From Acidobacteriota bacterium (GTDB lineage: Bacteria; Acidobacteriota; Terriglobia; Terriglobales; Acidobacteriaceae), in assembly GCA_021809235.1 (NCBI GenBank), contig JAKBAG010000090.1:1-10670 (forward strand): a stretch of DNA of 10,670 bases, read 5' to 3'. Positions 1 through 7,389 of the stretch are shown piece after piece (within the stretch, counting starts at the first letter, position 1; each line of letters begins with the position of its first letter). The translations under genes were made by a program, and so were the position numbers. Under the pieces are notes generated by a model. The model was not told the DNA's origin. It made no database searches and saw only the letters and a program-made list of their open reading frames with translations.

Positions 1-757
1 CTTCAAAGGTGTATCCATACACCTTTTCCGTTTGCAGCAGGGCCAGAATTCCATCCGTCAGCTGCAGTTCGCCGCCGGCACCGAAACCTGTCTTTTCCAG
101 CGTTGCAAAGATGCCCGGCGTCAGGATGTAGCGTCCGATGATGGCCTGCTTGGATGGCGCTTCTTCAAACTTCGGCTTTTCCACCATCCCGGTACAGTTG
201 TAGAGGCGCGGATTCTCCGCATCCTGTGCTCCTGCCAGCACGCCGTAGGCGCTGATCGACGGCCCTTCAATCGTCATCGTTGCCAGCACCGAGGACTGCG
301 TCTGGTTGTAGACGTCGATCATCTGCGCAATGCATGGGCGCGGAGCATCAATCACGTCGTCGGGCAGGATTACTGCGAAGGGCTCGTCGCCCACAAGCTG
401 CCTGGCGCAGAGTACGGCATGGCCCAGCCCCATCGGCTCCTTCTGGCGCACATACGAGATACGCGCCATCGACGAAACGGCCCGCGAGGTGGCGAGCAGT
501 TCGGTCTTGCCCTTGCGTTCGAGCGTTGCATCCAGTTCGAAACTGATGTCGAAATGATCCTCCATCGCGCCTTTGCCCCGGCCTGTCACGAAGATCACGT
601 GCTCGATTCCCGACGCAATTGCCTCTTCCACGCCGTACTGGATGATCGGTTTGTCCACCAGCGCGAGCATCTCCTTCGGAATTACTTTCGTCGCCGGAAG
701 AAATCGCGTCCCCAGACCTCCGGCAGGAAACACGGCAGTGCGAACTCGTTTGCTCAT
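1..757 (-). CDS. galU: UTP--glucose-1-phosphate uridylyltransferase, 3' end cut by the window edge
   Basis: GalU makes UDP-glucose and pyrophosphate from UTP and glucose-1-phosphate in the cytoplasm, feeding cell-envelope polysaccharide, trehalose and galactose pathways (family knowledge). Reading from ATG at 757, 252 residues are visible. They include the nucleotide-binding signature GGLGTRFLPATK (residues 13-24) followed by PKEML, the segment EPMGLGHAVLCAR (107-119), the metal/nucleotide loop LPDDVI with D133-D134, and VEKPK with K194, which matches the sugar-phosphate-binding lysine region of the family. GRYIL follows shortly after. The frame is still open at base 1; family members run to about 290-300 residues, so roughly 40 C-terminal residues are missing. 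The start is supported by an AAGGAG Shine-Dalgarno (bases 766-771) 8 nt before the ATG. It lies 97 bases downstream of the DUF885 gene on the same strand and may be co-transcribed with it. A related nucleotidyltransferase (RfbA/GlmU-like) is unlikely given the GalU-specific motifs. Confidence 0.95.
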   Translation of the reverse strand, partial: MSKRVRTAVFPAGGLGTRFLPATKVIPKEMLALVDKPIIQYGVEEAIASGIEHVIFVTGRGKGAMEDHFDISFELDATLERKGKTELLATSRAVSSMARISYVRQKEPMGLGHAVLCARQLVGDEPFAVILPDDVIDAPRPCIAQMIDVYNQTQSSVLATMTIEGPSISAYGVLAGAQDAENPRLYNCTGMVEKPKFEEAPSKQAIIGRYILTPGIFATLEKTGFGAGGELQLTDGILALLQTEKVYGYTFE

Positions 758-777
758 CGGGTATTCTCCTTCATCGG

Positions 778-794
778 CCAGAGGAATGCTCTGG
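778..794 (-). other. Small hairpin just upstream of the galU ribosome binding site
   Basis: Perfect 6-bp inverted repeat CCAGAG / CTCTGG with a 5-nt loop, ending 6 nt before the AAGGAG of galU in the direction of transcription. It could modulate translation or be chance; there is no U-tract, so it is not a standard terminator. The structure is seen; the role is inferred. Confidence 0.3.
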
Positions 795-823
795 GCTGGT
801 TGGGTTGCAGGATGCGCGTCCTT

Positions 824-850
824 GGCTGCTGCAAGCGGCTGTTGCAGGCC
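824..850 (-). other. Hairpin immediately after the DUF885 gene
   Basis: Inverted repeat CTGCAA (829-834) / TTGCAG (842-847) with a 7-nt loop, extended by GGC (824-826) pairing with GCC (848-850) across a 2-nt bulge. It starts 6 nt after the DUF885 stop codon on the minus strand. No run of U follows, so it may be a weak or Rho-assisted terminator, an RNA-stability element or chance. Confidence 0.35.
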
Positions 851-856
851 ACAACT

Positions 857-2617
857 TCACAGCGTCGGGGATTCATCCCCCAGCATCGCCTCGCGCACAA
901 TCTTGATCGGCGGAAATCCCTGCGACAGGAAGGCATCGTGGAACTTCTCCAGAGAAAACGCAGCCCCTTCCTTCTTCATCAGGTCACTGCGCAACTTCAG
1001 AATCTCCAGCTTACCCAGAGTGTAGTAGAGATAGGTGCCATCAGAGGTGCCGCGCTTGGTCTCCACCATCGCTGTCTCGCGGGACTGGTAGCCTTCCTGC
1101 TGGAAGAAGGCAATCGCCTGCTCCATCGTCATCGATCCGGTGTGCATCTGGATGCCGACCACAAAGCGCGCATCGCGCAACAGAGCATCCTGCAGTTGCC
1201 CGAGCCTTAACAGTTTGGCCTCTCGTTCGGTCTTGGCTCCTGCGCCAGGCTGCCCATAGCCTTCATCCAGCATCATTTGCTCGCAGTAGTGTGCCCAGCC
1301 TTCGGCATTGGAGCTGGCACCGAGAAGCTTGCGCACCCGGCTGGGAGCCTTCGGCACCCACAGGAACTGCACATAGTGCCCCGGATAAGCCTCATGCACG
1401 GCCGTGCTGACAATCGTGCCCACGTTGAACGAGTGCATGTAGCTTTCCACTTGCTCCGGCGTCATGCTCTTGTCCGGTAGCGTCACATTGAAGTATGCCT
1501 CGGTGGCATGCTGTTCAAACGGCCCCGGAGTATCCATAGAGGCAAACGTGGTTGCCCGCATGAACGGTGGCGTCTCCTCCACGATAGGTCGCACTTGGGA
1601 AGGGATGGTCACAATATGCTTCTGTTGAATGAATTCGATCAGCCCGTTGAAGGTGTTGCGGAAGCTTTGCAGCAGCTGGTCTGGTGCAGGATGATCGGCA
1701 CCCAGCTCCTCCAGAACTGTTCGTGGATCCTTGTTCGGTTCCACTTCGCGCGCCAGCTTGTTGAAAGCTGCCTGATTCTTCCGCAGGTCAGCCTCGCCAA
1801 TGGCCAGCAAACGGGGCAGCGGAATATCCACCATCTCGTCGTAGGCCAGCTTTTTGCGGAAGGTCTCCGCACCCCAGCGAAAATCGCCGTGCGAGCGCGG
1901 CAGCAAGTCTGTCTGCAGCCAGTGCAGATACTGTTGGAGTCCGGCAATCAGAGCCGCATTCGAGTGGGCAAATGCGGCGCGAACCGCAGGGTCCTTTGCG
2001 TCCGCAAATGCCGTCGGCACATCCTGCTGAAAGAAGCTGATGATTCCCGGCAACTGCTCCACTGCAATCTCGGTGTAGACGTGTGGCGCATCCGTCAGGT
2101 TTTCGCGCGCCTGCTGTAGCAGCGTCAGTGCCTGCTTCTCGCGCTCTACCACCGCACGCAGCCGCACATCGGCAGGAGCAAACTTTCGCTCCATCAGCGA
2201 AAAGATCCCATTGGAAATGGTGCTGGAATAGGTATCTGCATCCTTCTGCCAGGGGCGAATCGTCTGCAGTGTAAGCAGCCGCGAGTGGATGTTGGCCAGC
2301 ACCAGAGCGCGGTCGGCGCGCGTGGGCTGGTCCAGGGTTGCTGGGGCAATCGCCTCCACGCGATGCTCTGCCCGGTGCAGTGCCGCAACCTCTGCCATGC
2401 GGCTGGCTGCGGAAAAGTCCTCCAGCTTTGCGTCGTACTGGTGATAACCGGCCAGTGTCCCGTTCGTGGGCTGAAAGGGGAAGTAGACCTCATCGAAGTA
2501 GGCATCCGAGGCGCGTTGGAAGGCCTGTTTTGCGTCTGTTTTTTGCGCCGTTGCTGCTGCGCTGCTCATCATCATTGCTCCTGCCAGGCCCAGGGCCAGT
2601 CCCATTCGACGTATCAT
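857..2617 (-). CDS. Exported DUF885-family protein, putative metallopeptidase
   Basis: A 586-residue protein of the DUF885 family (Pfam PF05960), whose members are usually annotated as uncharacterised, peptidase-like proteins. It starts with a signal peptide: basic MIRR, a hydrophobic stretch (residues 5-22) and an A-T-A cleavage site near residue 24. The mature part has the family hallmark HEAYPGH at 408-414, followed by AEGWAHY with E439. By analogy with gluzincin-type peptidases these could bind a metal (inference). The C-terminal helix segment YYTLGKLEILKLR also fits the family. I place the start at ATG 2617 and not at an in-frame TTG at 2623: the purine-rich GAGAGG (2625-2630) is 7 nt from the ATG but almost touches the TTG. 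The gene lies 40 bases after mfd on the same strand and 97 before galU, so an operon is possible. The substrate is unknown; periplasmic or secreted peptide hydrolysis is a guess. Confidence 0.88.
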   Translation of the reverse strand: MIRRMGLALGLAGAMMMSSAAATAQKTDAKQAFQRASDAYFDEVYFPFQPTNGTLAGYHQYDAKLEDFSAASRMAEVAALHRAEHRVEAIAPATLDQPTRADRALVLANIHSRLLTLQTIRPWQKDADTYSSTISNGIFSLMERKFAPADVRLRAVVEREKQALTLLQQARENLTDAPHVYTEIAVEQLPGIISFFQQDVPTAFADAKDPAVRAAFAHSNAALIAGLQQYLHWLQTDLLPRSHGDFRWGAETFRKKLAYDEMVDIPLPRLLAIGEADLRKNQAAFNKLAREVEPNKDPRTVLEELGADHPAPDQLLQSFRNTFNGLIEFIQQKHIVTIPSQVRPIVEETPPFMRATTFASMDTPGPFEQHATEAYFNVTLPDKSMTPEQVESYMHSFNVGTIVSTAVHEAYPGHYVQFLWVPKAPSRVRKLLGASSNAEGWAHYCEQMMLDEGYGQPGAGAKTEREAKLLRLGQLQDALLRDARFVVGIQMHTGSMTMEQAIAFFQQEGYQSRETAMVETKRGTSDGTYLYYTLGKLEILKLRSDLMKKEGAAFSLEKFHDAFLSQGFPPIKIVREAMLGDESPTL

Positions 2618-2624
2618 TGCCAAT

Positions 2625-2630
2625 CCTCTC
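2625..2630 (-). promoter_or_regulatory. Ribosome binding site that decides the DUF885 start
   Basis: GAGAGG on the minus strand, 7 nt before ATG 2617. The alternative TTG start at 2623 would leave only about one base of spacing, so the ATG is preferred and gives a cleaner signal peptide. Confidence 0.6.
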
Positions 2631-2649
2631 GATTGCCTTCCATTGCGTT

Positions 2650-2668
2650 GCGCGGCTTCAGGCCGCGC
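2650..2668 (-). other. GC-rich hairpin with the mfd stop codon in its loop
   Basis: Perfect 7-bp stem GCGCGGC / GCCGCGC around a 5-nt loop that holds the mfd TGA. It lies at the mfd-DUF885 junction. The bases that follow on the minus strand (AACGCAATGG) are not U-rich, so this is not a classical intrinsic terminator. It may act in mRNA stability, partial termination or coupling between the two genes (inference). Confidence 0.45.
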
Positions 2669-5600
2669 GAATACTCTCCAGCAGCGCCCGCGCTTCGTTC
2701 ATTACACCACCCGGATCGGCTGCCGTCAGCGGATATTTCAGCACGCCCTGCGGCGTAAACTGCGCCCCGCGTCGCGCCTTGCGTGCTACCTCCTGCATCA
2801 GCCGTTCGGCATCCACTGAGGCACGCTCGGTGAAGCGCAAATGCAGGAACTCGCGCTTGCGATCCAGCTGCGCCACTCCTACCTGCTCACAAAGCACCCG
2901 CAGTCCGGCGGCGGTCAGCAGCGCCTCGGCATGGTCCGGCAGAGGACCGTAGCGGTCCAGCATTTCGGCGCGAATCTCTTCGATGTCCTTGGCTCCGGCT
3001 GCTCCGGCGATCTTTTTATAGAGCCGCAGTCGCTGGTTTTCCTCGCTTACATACTGCTCATCAATGCGCAGCGCGATGCCCAGATTCAGTTGCGTGCTGG
3101 TGCGCGCTTCGTCGTGCTCACCCTTCAGCCGCTTTACCGCATCCTCCAGCATCGACGTATATAGCTCAAAACCTACCGCTTCAATGTGCCCGCTCTGCTC
3201 GCCGCCCAGCAGGTTGCCAGCTCCGCGTAGTTCCAGGTCCAGCGCGGCAATCTTGAAGCCCGCACCCAGATCACTGAACTCTTTGAGCGCGGCCAGCCGC
3301 CGCCGCGCAATCTCCGTCAGCTCGCGCTCGGGCGGGATCAGCAGGTAGGCATACGCACGGCGATTCGAGCGGCCCACGCGCCCGCGCAGCTGATACAGTT
3401 CGCTCAGCCCATGTCGATCCGCACGATTGATCAGAATCGTATTCGCAAGCGGAATATCCAGCCCGTTTTCGATGATCGATGTTGCCACCAGCACATCGTA
3501 TTCGTGCCGCATGAAGGCCAGCATCACTTTTTCCAGGTCGCTTTCGCCCATCTGTCCGTGCGCTACCACCACGCGCGCTGCAGGCACCAGCTCCTGAATC
3601 AGCATCCCGATCTCGTAGATGCTTTCCACGCGATTGTGGACAAAATACACCTGCCCGCCACGTTCCAACTCCAGCTCCACGGCAGACCGCACCAGCTTTT
3701 CGTCAAACTTGGCCACCACCGTCTGGATCGCCATGCGATCCTTCGGCGGCGTCTCGATCACGCTCATATCGCGCAGTCCCACCAGCGACATGTGCAGCGT
3801 GCGCGGAATCGGCGTTGCACTCATGGCCAGCACGTCAATCGCACGCCGCATCTCCTTCAGCCGCTCCTTGTGCTTCACTCCAAAACGCTGCTCCTCGTCG
3901 ATGATGAGCAGACCCAGATCCTGAAACTGCAGATCCTTGCTCAGCAACCGATGCGTGCCGATCAGGATATCCACCTTGCCGGTTGCCACCTGCTCCAGCA
4001 CCGCTTTCTGCTCCTTCGGCGTGCGAAAGCGCGAGATCATTTCCACGGTGATGGGAAACTGGGCAAAGCGTTTCTTGAAGGTCTCAAAGTGCTGGAAGCA
4101 GAGGATCGTTGTCGGTGTCAATACGGCGACCTGCTTGCCATCCTGCACAGCCTTGAAGGCGGCGCGCATGGCCACCTCTGTCTTGCCGTAACCCACATCG
4201 CCGCAGAGCAGCCGGTCCATGGGCCGCTCCGATTCCATGTCGCGCTTGATGTCCTCAATCGCATTCAGCTGGTCGTCGGTTTCCGTGAAATTAAAGGCAT
4301 CCTCGAACTCGCGCTGGAACTCATTGTCCGGACTGAAGGCATTGCCGCGTGCCGCATGTCGCTCCGCGTAGAGCTTCAGCAGGTCGTCGGCCATGTCCGC
4401 CATCGCCTTTTTTACCCGCGCCTTGGTCTTGGCCCACTGCTGCGATCCCAGCTTGTTCAGCTCCGGCGCGGGTCCGGCGTCGGTTGAGCGATATTTCTGG
4501 ATCAGATCCAGGCGCGTCAGCGGTACATAGAGCCTTGCCTGCTCGGCAAACTCCAGCACCATGAACTCCACGCGCATCCCGTCCTGTTCAATCTCCTTCA
4601 GCCCCTGGTAGCGCGCAATGCCGTGCTCCACATGGACCACGTAATCGCCCACGGTCAGGTCGCGGAAGTCCGAGACAAAAGCTGCCGTTTTGGACTTTCG
4701 CGGCTCCAGCCTTGCCTGCACGTCAATCTCGTCGGTAATGTCGTTGGCGCCAAAGATCGTCAGCCCGATCTCACCCAGGTGAACTCCGGCGGCAAGCTGC
4801 GCACGCACAATTACTGGTACACGCAGGTCCCCGGCCAGATGGCTGGTCTCGTCATAAAGTGTTTCACTGCCGGCATGCGGATTCCGGCTGCCAATTCGAT
4901 AAGGCAGCTGATACTCACGCAGGATCGTGGCCACACGCTCCACCTCGCCCTGGTGCGGTACGGCGATCAGCGTCCGCTGGTCCTGCCCCATCAGGTGTCG
5001 CAGCTGGTCCACAAAGGCGGGAATCGAACCGTGGAATCGCAGTGTTGGTCGCGAGGCAAAGGCAATCTCCCCCAGCGTCCGGTCCTCATCCAGAATATCG
5101 ACTGCGCCCAACTGGTCCAGGTCCAGTCCCGGATGCGAATCCAGAATCCCCTGCAGAATCTCCGGCCGGATGTATACATCCTCCGGCAGCACCAGCGAGC
5201 CCATTGCAGAGCGATCATGCCGCTGCTGCACCTTGTTCCACCATCGCTCCACCTGGTTGCGCACCATGGCAGGCTCTTCCACAAAGAGCGCGCAGCGCGG
5301 CAGAAGCCGTGTCAGATGTGTCTCCGCACCCTGGGCCGCGGCAAAGAACTCCCACCCCGGAAAGATCGTTGCGCCCTGTGCCTCCAGAGCGTCAGCCACC
5401 TGATCCTCATCGCCCTCCACGCGCTCCCGGCTCAGCCGCGCGTGCACGGCTGCCAGCATCTTTTCCGTTGCCGGAGTCTCGGTCAGCGGCAGCAGCAGGG
5501 CTTCGTCCACGGCAGAGGCACTGCGCTGCGTCTCGGGATCAAACCGACGCATCGACTCAATCTCATCGCCGAAGAACTCCACCCGCACGGGCCGTTCCAT

Positions 5601-6194
5601 CTCTGGCGAATAGACGTCCAGAATGCCGCCGCGACGGGCAAACTGCCCCGGCATCTCCACCAGGTCCACCTGTTCGTAGCCCACGCTGGCCAGGTGCTCG
5701 ATGACCATCTCCATGTCCATCTCTTCGCCGCGCTCCAGCCGCAGCGCCAGGTTGGCATAGTAGCTGCGCTCGAACATCCGCAGCGCCAACGCCTCCACGG
5801 GAGCAATCAGCACCGTCACCGCTCCAGTCGAGAACTTCCACAGCACTGCGGCGCGCTGCTCCTGAATATCCGGGTGTGGGGAGAGATTCTCGAAGGGCAA
5901 TACGTCGTGGGCGGGCAGCCGGGCAAGCGATGCCACGTCCACGGCACCGGTCAGCTCGCAGCCCACGCGCAGTGCCTGCTCCAGCGCCTCGGCAGCCTTG
6001 TTGTCAGGTACCACCACAATCACAGGCATCCGAGCCGCACGCGCCATCAGCGGCAGCAGCAGTGCGCGGGCCGTGGCTGTCAGTCCGCTGACGCGCCTGC
6101 GGCCCATGCCCTGCGACAGGTGCCGACGCACCCGTTCCAGGCCGTCTGTTGCTTCCAGTTCGGCAAAAATTCCCCTCACAAAGGGCAGGATCAT
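2658..6194 (-). CDS. mfd: Transcription-repair coupling factor Mfd
   Basis: Mfd is a cytoplasmic ATP-driven DNA translocase that removes RNA polymerase stalled at lesions and recruits UvrA (family knowledge). The 1178-residue protein is close to E. coli Mfd (1148). The UvrB-like N-terminal module is visible, e.g. RRGGILDVY and VEFFGDEIESMRRFD near residues 185-218. The RNA-polymerase-interacting domain starts near 512 (DLTVGDYVVHVEHGIARY). The translocase has Walker A GDVGYGKTE (665-673, K671), DEEQ (766-769), the SAT-type motif MSATPIPRT and motif VI QLRGRVGR (935-942), followed by the TRG-like region RGAGNLLGGEQSG. The C-terminal regulatory TRCF domain begins near 1040 (RIDEQYVSEENQRLRLYKK). 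ATG 6194 is the first possible start: an in-frame TAG lies 12 nt upstream. No good Shine-Dalgarno is present; AGGG is only 2 nt away. It is divergent from tdh and followed after 40 bases by the DUF885 gene. Confidence 0.98.
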   Translation of the reverse strand: MILPFVRGIFAELEATDGLERVRRHLSQGMGRRRVSGLTATARALLLPLMARAARMPVIVVVPDNKAAEALEQALRVGCELTGAVDVASLARLPAHDVLPFENLSPHPDIQEQRAAVLWKFSTGAVTVLIAPVEALALRMFERSYYANLALRLERGEEMDMEMVIEHLASVGYEQVDLVEMPGQFARRGGILDVYSPEMERPVRVEFFGDEIESMRRFDPETQRSASAVDEALLLPLTETPATEKMLAAVHARLSRERVEGDEDQVADALEAQGATIFPGWEFFAAAQGAETHLTRLLPRCALFVEEPAMVRNQVERWWNKVQQRHDRSAMGSLVLPEDVYIRPEILQGILDSHPGLDLDQLGAVDILDEDRTLGEIAFASRPTLRFHGSIPAFVDQLRHLMGQDQRTLIAVPHQGEVERVATILREYQLPYRIGSRNPHAGSETLYDETSHLAGDLRVPVIVRAQLAAGVHLGEIGLTIFGANDITDEIDVQARLEPRKSKTAAFVSDFRDLTVGDYVVHVEHGIARYQGLKEIEQDGMRVEFMVLEFAEQARLYVPLTRLDLIQKYRSTDAGPAPELNKLGSQQWAKTKARVKKAMADMADDLLKLYAERHAARGNAFSPDNEFQREFEDAFNFTETDDQLNAIEDIKRDMESERPMDRLLCGDVGYGKTEVAMRAAFKAVQDGKQVAVLTPTTILCFQHFETFKKRFAQFPITVEMISRFRTPKEQKAVLEQVATGKVDILIGTHRLLSKDLQFQDLGLLIIDEEQRFGVKHKERLKEMRRAIDVLAMSATPIPRTLHMSLVGLRDMSVIETPPKDRMAIQTVVAKFDEKLVRSAVELELERGGQVYFVHNRVESIYEIGMLIQELVPAARVVVAHGQMGESDLEKVMLAFMRHEYDVLVATSIIENGLDIPLANTILINRADRHGLSELYQLRGRVGRSNRRAYAYLLIPPERELTEIARRRLAALKEFSDLGAGFKIAALDLELRGAGNLLGGEQSGHIEAVGFELYTSMLEDAVKRLKGEHDEARTSTQLNLGIALRIDEQYVSEENQRLRLYKKIAGAAGAKDIEEIRAEMLDRYGPLPDHAEALLTAAGLRVLCEQVGVAQLDRKREFLHLRFTERASVDAERLMQEVARKARRGAQFTPQGVLKYPLTAADPGGVMNEARALLESIRAA

Positions 6195-6345
6195 GGCCCT
6201 ATCAGTCTATCAGCGGCGCGGCTGGGCAGCGGTATGGCCCGCGCGCAGCCTCTTCATTCCCCTGCCTGCCATCGCGTACAGTAGGAGGGCGGCTTGCCGT
6301 GCTTCCGCTTTCGGCGCGCCGGACTGCCGCACAGGAGTTCTGTTC
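6195..6345. promoter_or_regulatory. Divergent spacer between mfd and tdh-kbl
   Basis: A 151-base spacer that must hold the promoters for both directions. Next to the mfd start is a tandem near-repeat, CTATCAGT (6199-6206) and CTATCAGC (6207-6214). On the tdh side a 10-bp palindrome CGGCGCGCCG lies at 6312-6321 and a clear AGGAG Shine-Dalgarno at 6333-6337, 8 nt before the tdh ATG. A TACAGT at 6277-6282 with TTCATT at 6253-6258 is the best -10/-35-like pair for tdh, but it matches consensus weakly. No known operator was recognised. Confidence 0.5.
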
Positions 6346-7380
6346 ATGAAAGCACTCGTTAAAAAGCACGCCGAGCCCGGTCTCTGGCTCGAAGATATTC
6401 CCGAACCGGCCTACGGCATCAATGACGTGCTCATCCGCGTTCTGCGCGCCGGCATTTGCGGCACCGATGTACATATCTACCAGTGGGATGCCTGGGCACA
6501 GAAGACCATCCCTGTGCCCATGGCCATTGGACATGAATTTGTCGGCGAAATTGTCGCCGTCGGTGCCAATGTCAACGACTTTCATCCCGGCGACATCGTC
6601 AGCGGCGAGGGCCACGTCGTCTGCGGACGTTGCCGCAACTGCATGGCCGGTCGCCGCCATCTGTGCGCCAACACTCAGGGCGTTGGCGTCAACCGCCCCG
6701 GCGCATTCGCCCAGTACATCGCCCTGCCCATGGCCAACATCTGGCGTCACCACGCGGGCATCCATCTGGATGTGGCCGCCATCTTCGATCCCTTCGGCAA
6801 TGCCGTCCACACGGCGCTTTCCTTTCCAGTGCTGGGCGAGGATGTCCTCATCACCGGTGCCGGTCCCATCGGCATCATGGCCATCCCGGTCGTACGCCAC
6901 GCCGGCGCGCGCCACGTCGTCATCACGGACATGAATCCCTACCGCCTGGAACTGGCCCGCAGGATGGGAGCCACGCTGGCCATCAACCCTCTGGAGACTC
7001 CCCTGGCCGACGTGCAGCAGCAGCTTGGCATGGCTGAGGGCTTCGATGTGGGGCTGGAAATGTCCGGCAACCCGGCAGCGCTGGCTCAGATGATCGACAA
7101 CCTCTGCCACGGCGGCAAGATTGCTATCCTCGGTATCCCATCCCGGGAGATGCCCATGGACTGGCGCAAGGTCATCTTCAACATGCTCACCATCAAGGGC
7201 ATCTACGGTCGGGAGATGTACGACACCTGGTACAAAATGTCCGTGCTCACCGAATCCGGGCTGGACATCTCGCCCATCATCACGCATCGCTTCGACTTTG
7301 CCGACTTTGAGCAGGGCTTCGCCGCCATGATCTCCGGAAATACCGGCAAGGTTGTTCTTGATCTCTCCACGCTGGGATAA
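6346..7380 (+). CDS. tdh: L-threonine 3-dehydrogenase
   Basis: Tdh is a cytoplasmic zinc-dependent medium-chain dehydrogenase that oxidises L-threonine with NAD+ to 2-amino-3-ketobutyrate, the first step of threonine breakdown to glycine. The 344-residue protein (E. coli: 341) keeps the known residues at the same numbers. C38 in GICGTDVH, H63 and E64 in IGHEF form the catalytic zinc site; C93, C96, C99 and C107 form the structural zinc site. The NAD-binding GAGPIG is at 171-176, with D195 at the end of the second strand (ITDMN) as expected for NAD preference. The open frame extends far upstream, but ATG 6346 is chosen because AGGAG sits 8 nt before it and the N-terminus MKALVKK fits the family. 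kbl follows after 9 bases, which supports the threonine assignment over other alcohol or sorbitol dehydrogenases of the superfamily. Confidence 0.97.
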   Translation: MKALVKKHAEPGLWLEDIPEPAYGINDVLIRVLRAGICGTDVHIYQWDAWAQKTIPVPMAIGHEFVGEIVAVGANVNDFHPGDIVSGEGHVVCGRCRNCMAGRRHLCANTQGVGVNRPGAFAQYIALPMANIWRHHAGIHLDVAAIFDPFGNAVHTALSFPVLGEDVLITGAGPIGIMAIPVVRHAGARHVVITDMNPYRLELARRMGATLAINPLETPLADVQQQLGMAEGFDVGLEMSGNPAALAQMIDNLCHGGKIAILGIPSREMPMDWRKVIFNMLTIKGIYGREMYDTWYKMSVLTESGLDISPIITHRFDFADFEQGFAAMISGNTGKVVLDLSTLG

Positions 7381-7389
7381 GGAGTCCGC

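Noticed and set aside
32..1210. A 392-codon plus-strand open frame covering galU and the end of the DUF885 gene
   Set aside because: It runs antisense across two unrelated genes and the spacer between them; its composition is that of a shadow frame.
2618..2623. TTG at 2623 as the DUF885 start
   Set aside because: The Shine-Dalgarno GAGAGG would be almost adjacent; ATG 2617 has proper 7-nt spacing.
4623..6284. A 553-codon plus-strand open frame opposite the 5' half of mfd
   Set aside because: It is antisense to Mfd, rich in H, Q and R as expected from a shadow of a GC-biased gene, and has no family resemblance.
6312..6321. Ten-base palindrome CGGCGCGCCG upstream of tdh as an operator
   Set aside because: Purely G/C palindromes of this length arise readily in GC-rich DNA, and nothing else supports it as a binding site.
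5998..6345. N-terminal extension of Tdh
   Set aside because: The frame is open upstream only because it overlaps the 5' end of mfd in antisense. Conserved Tdh residues are numbered exactly as in E. coli when starting at 6346, which has the AGGAG.
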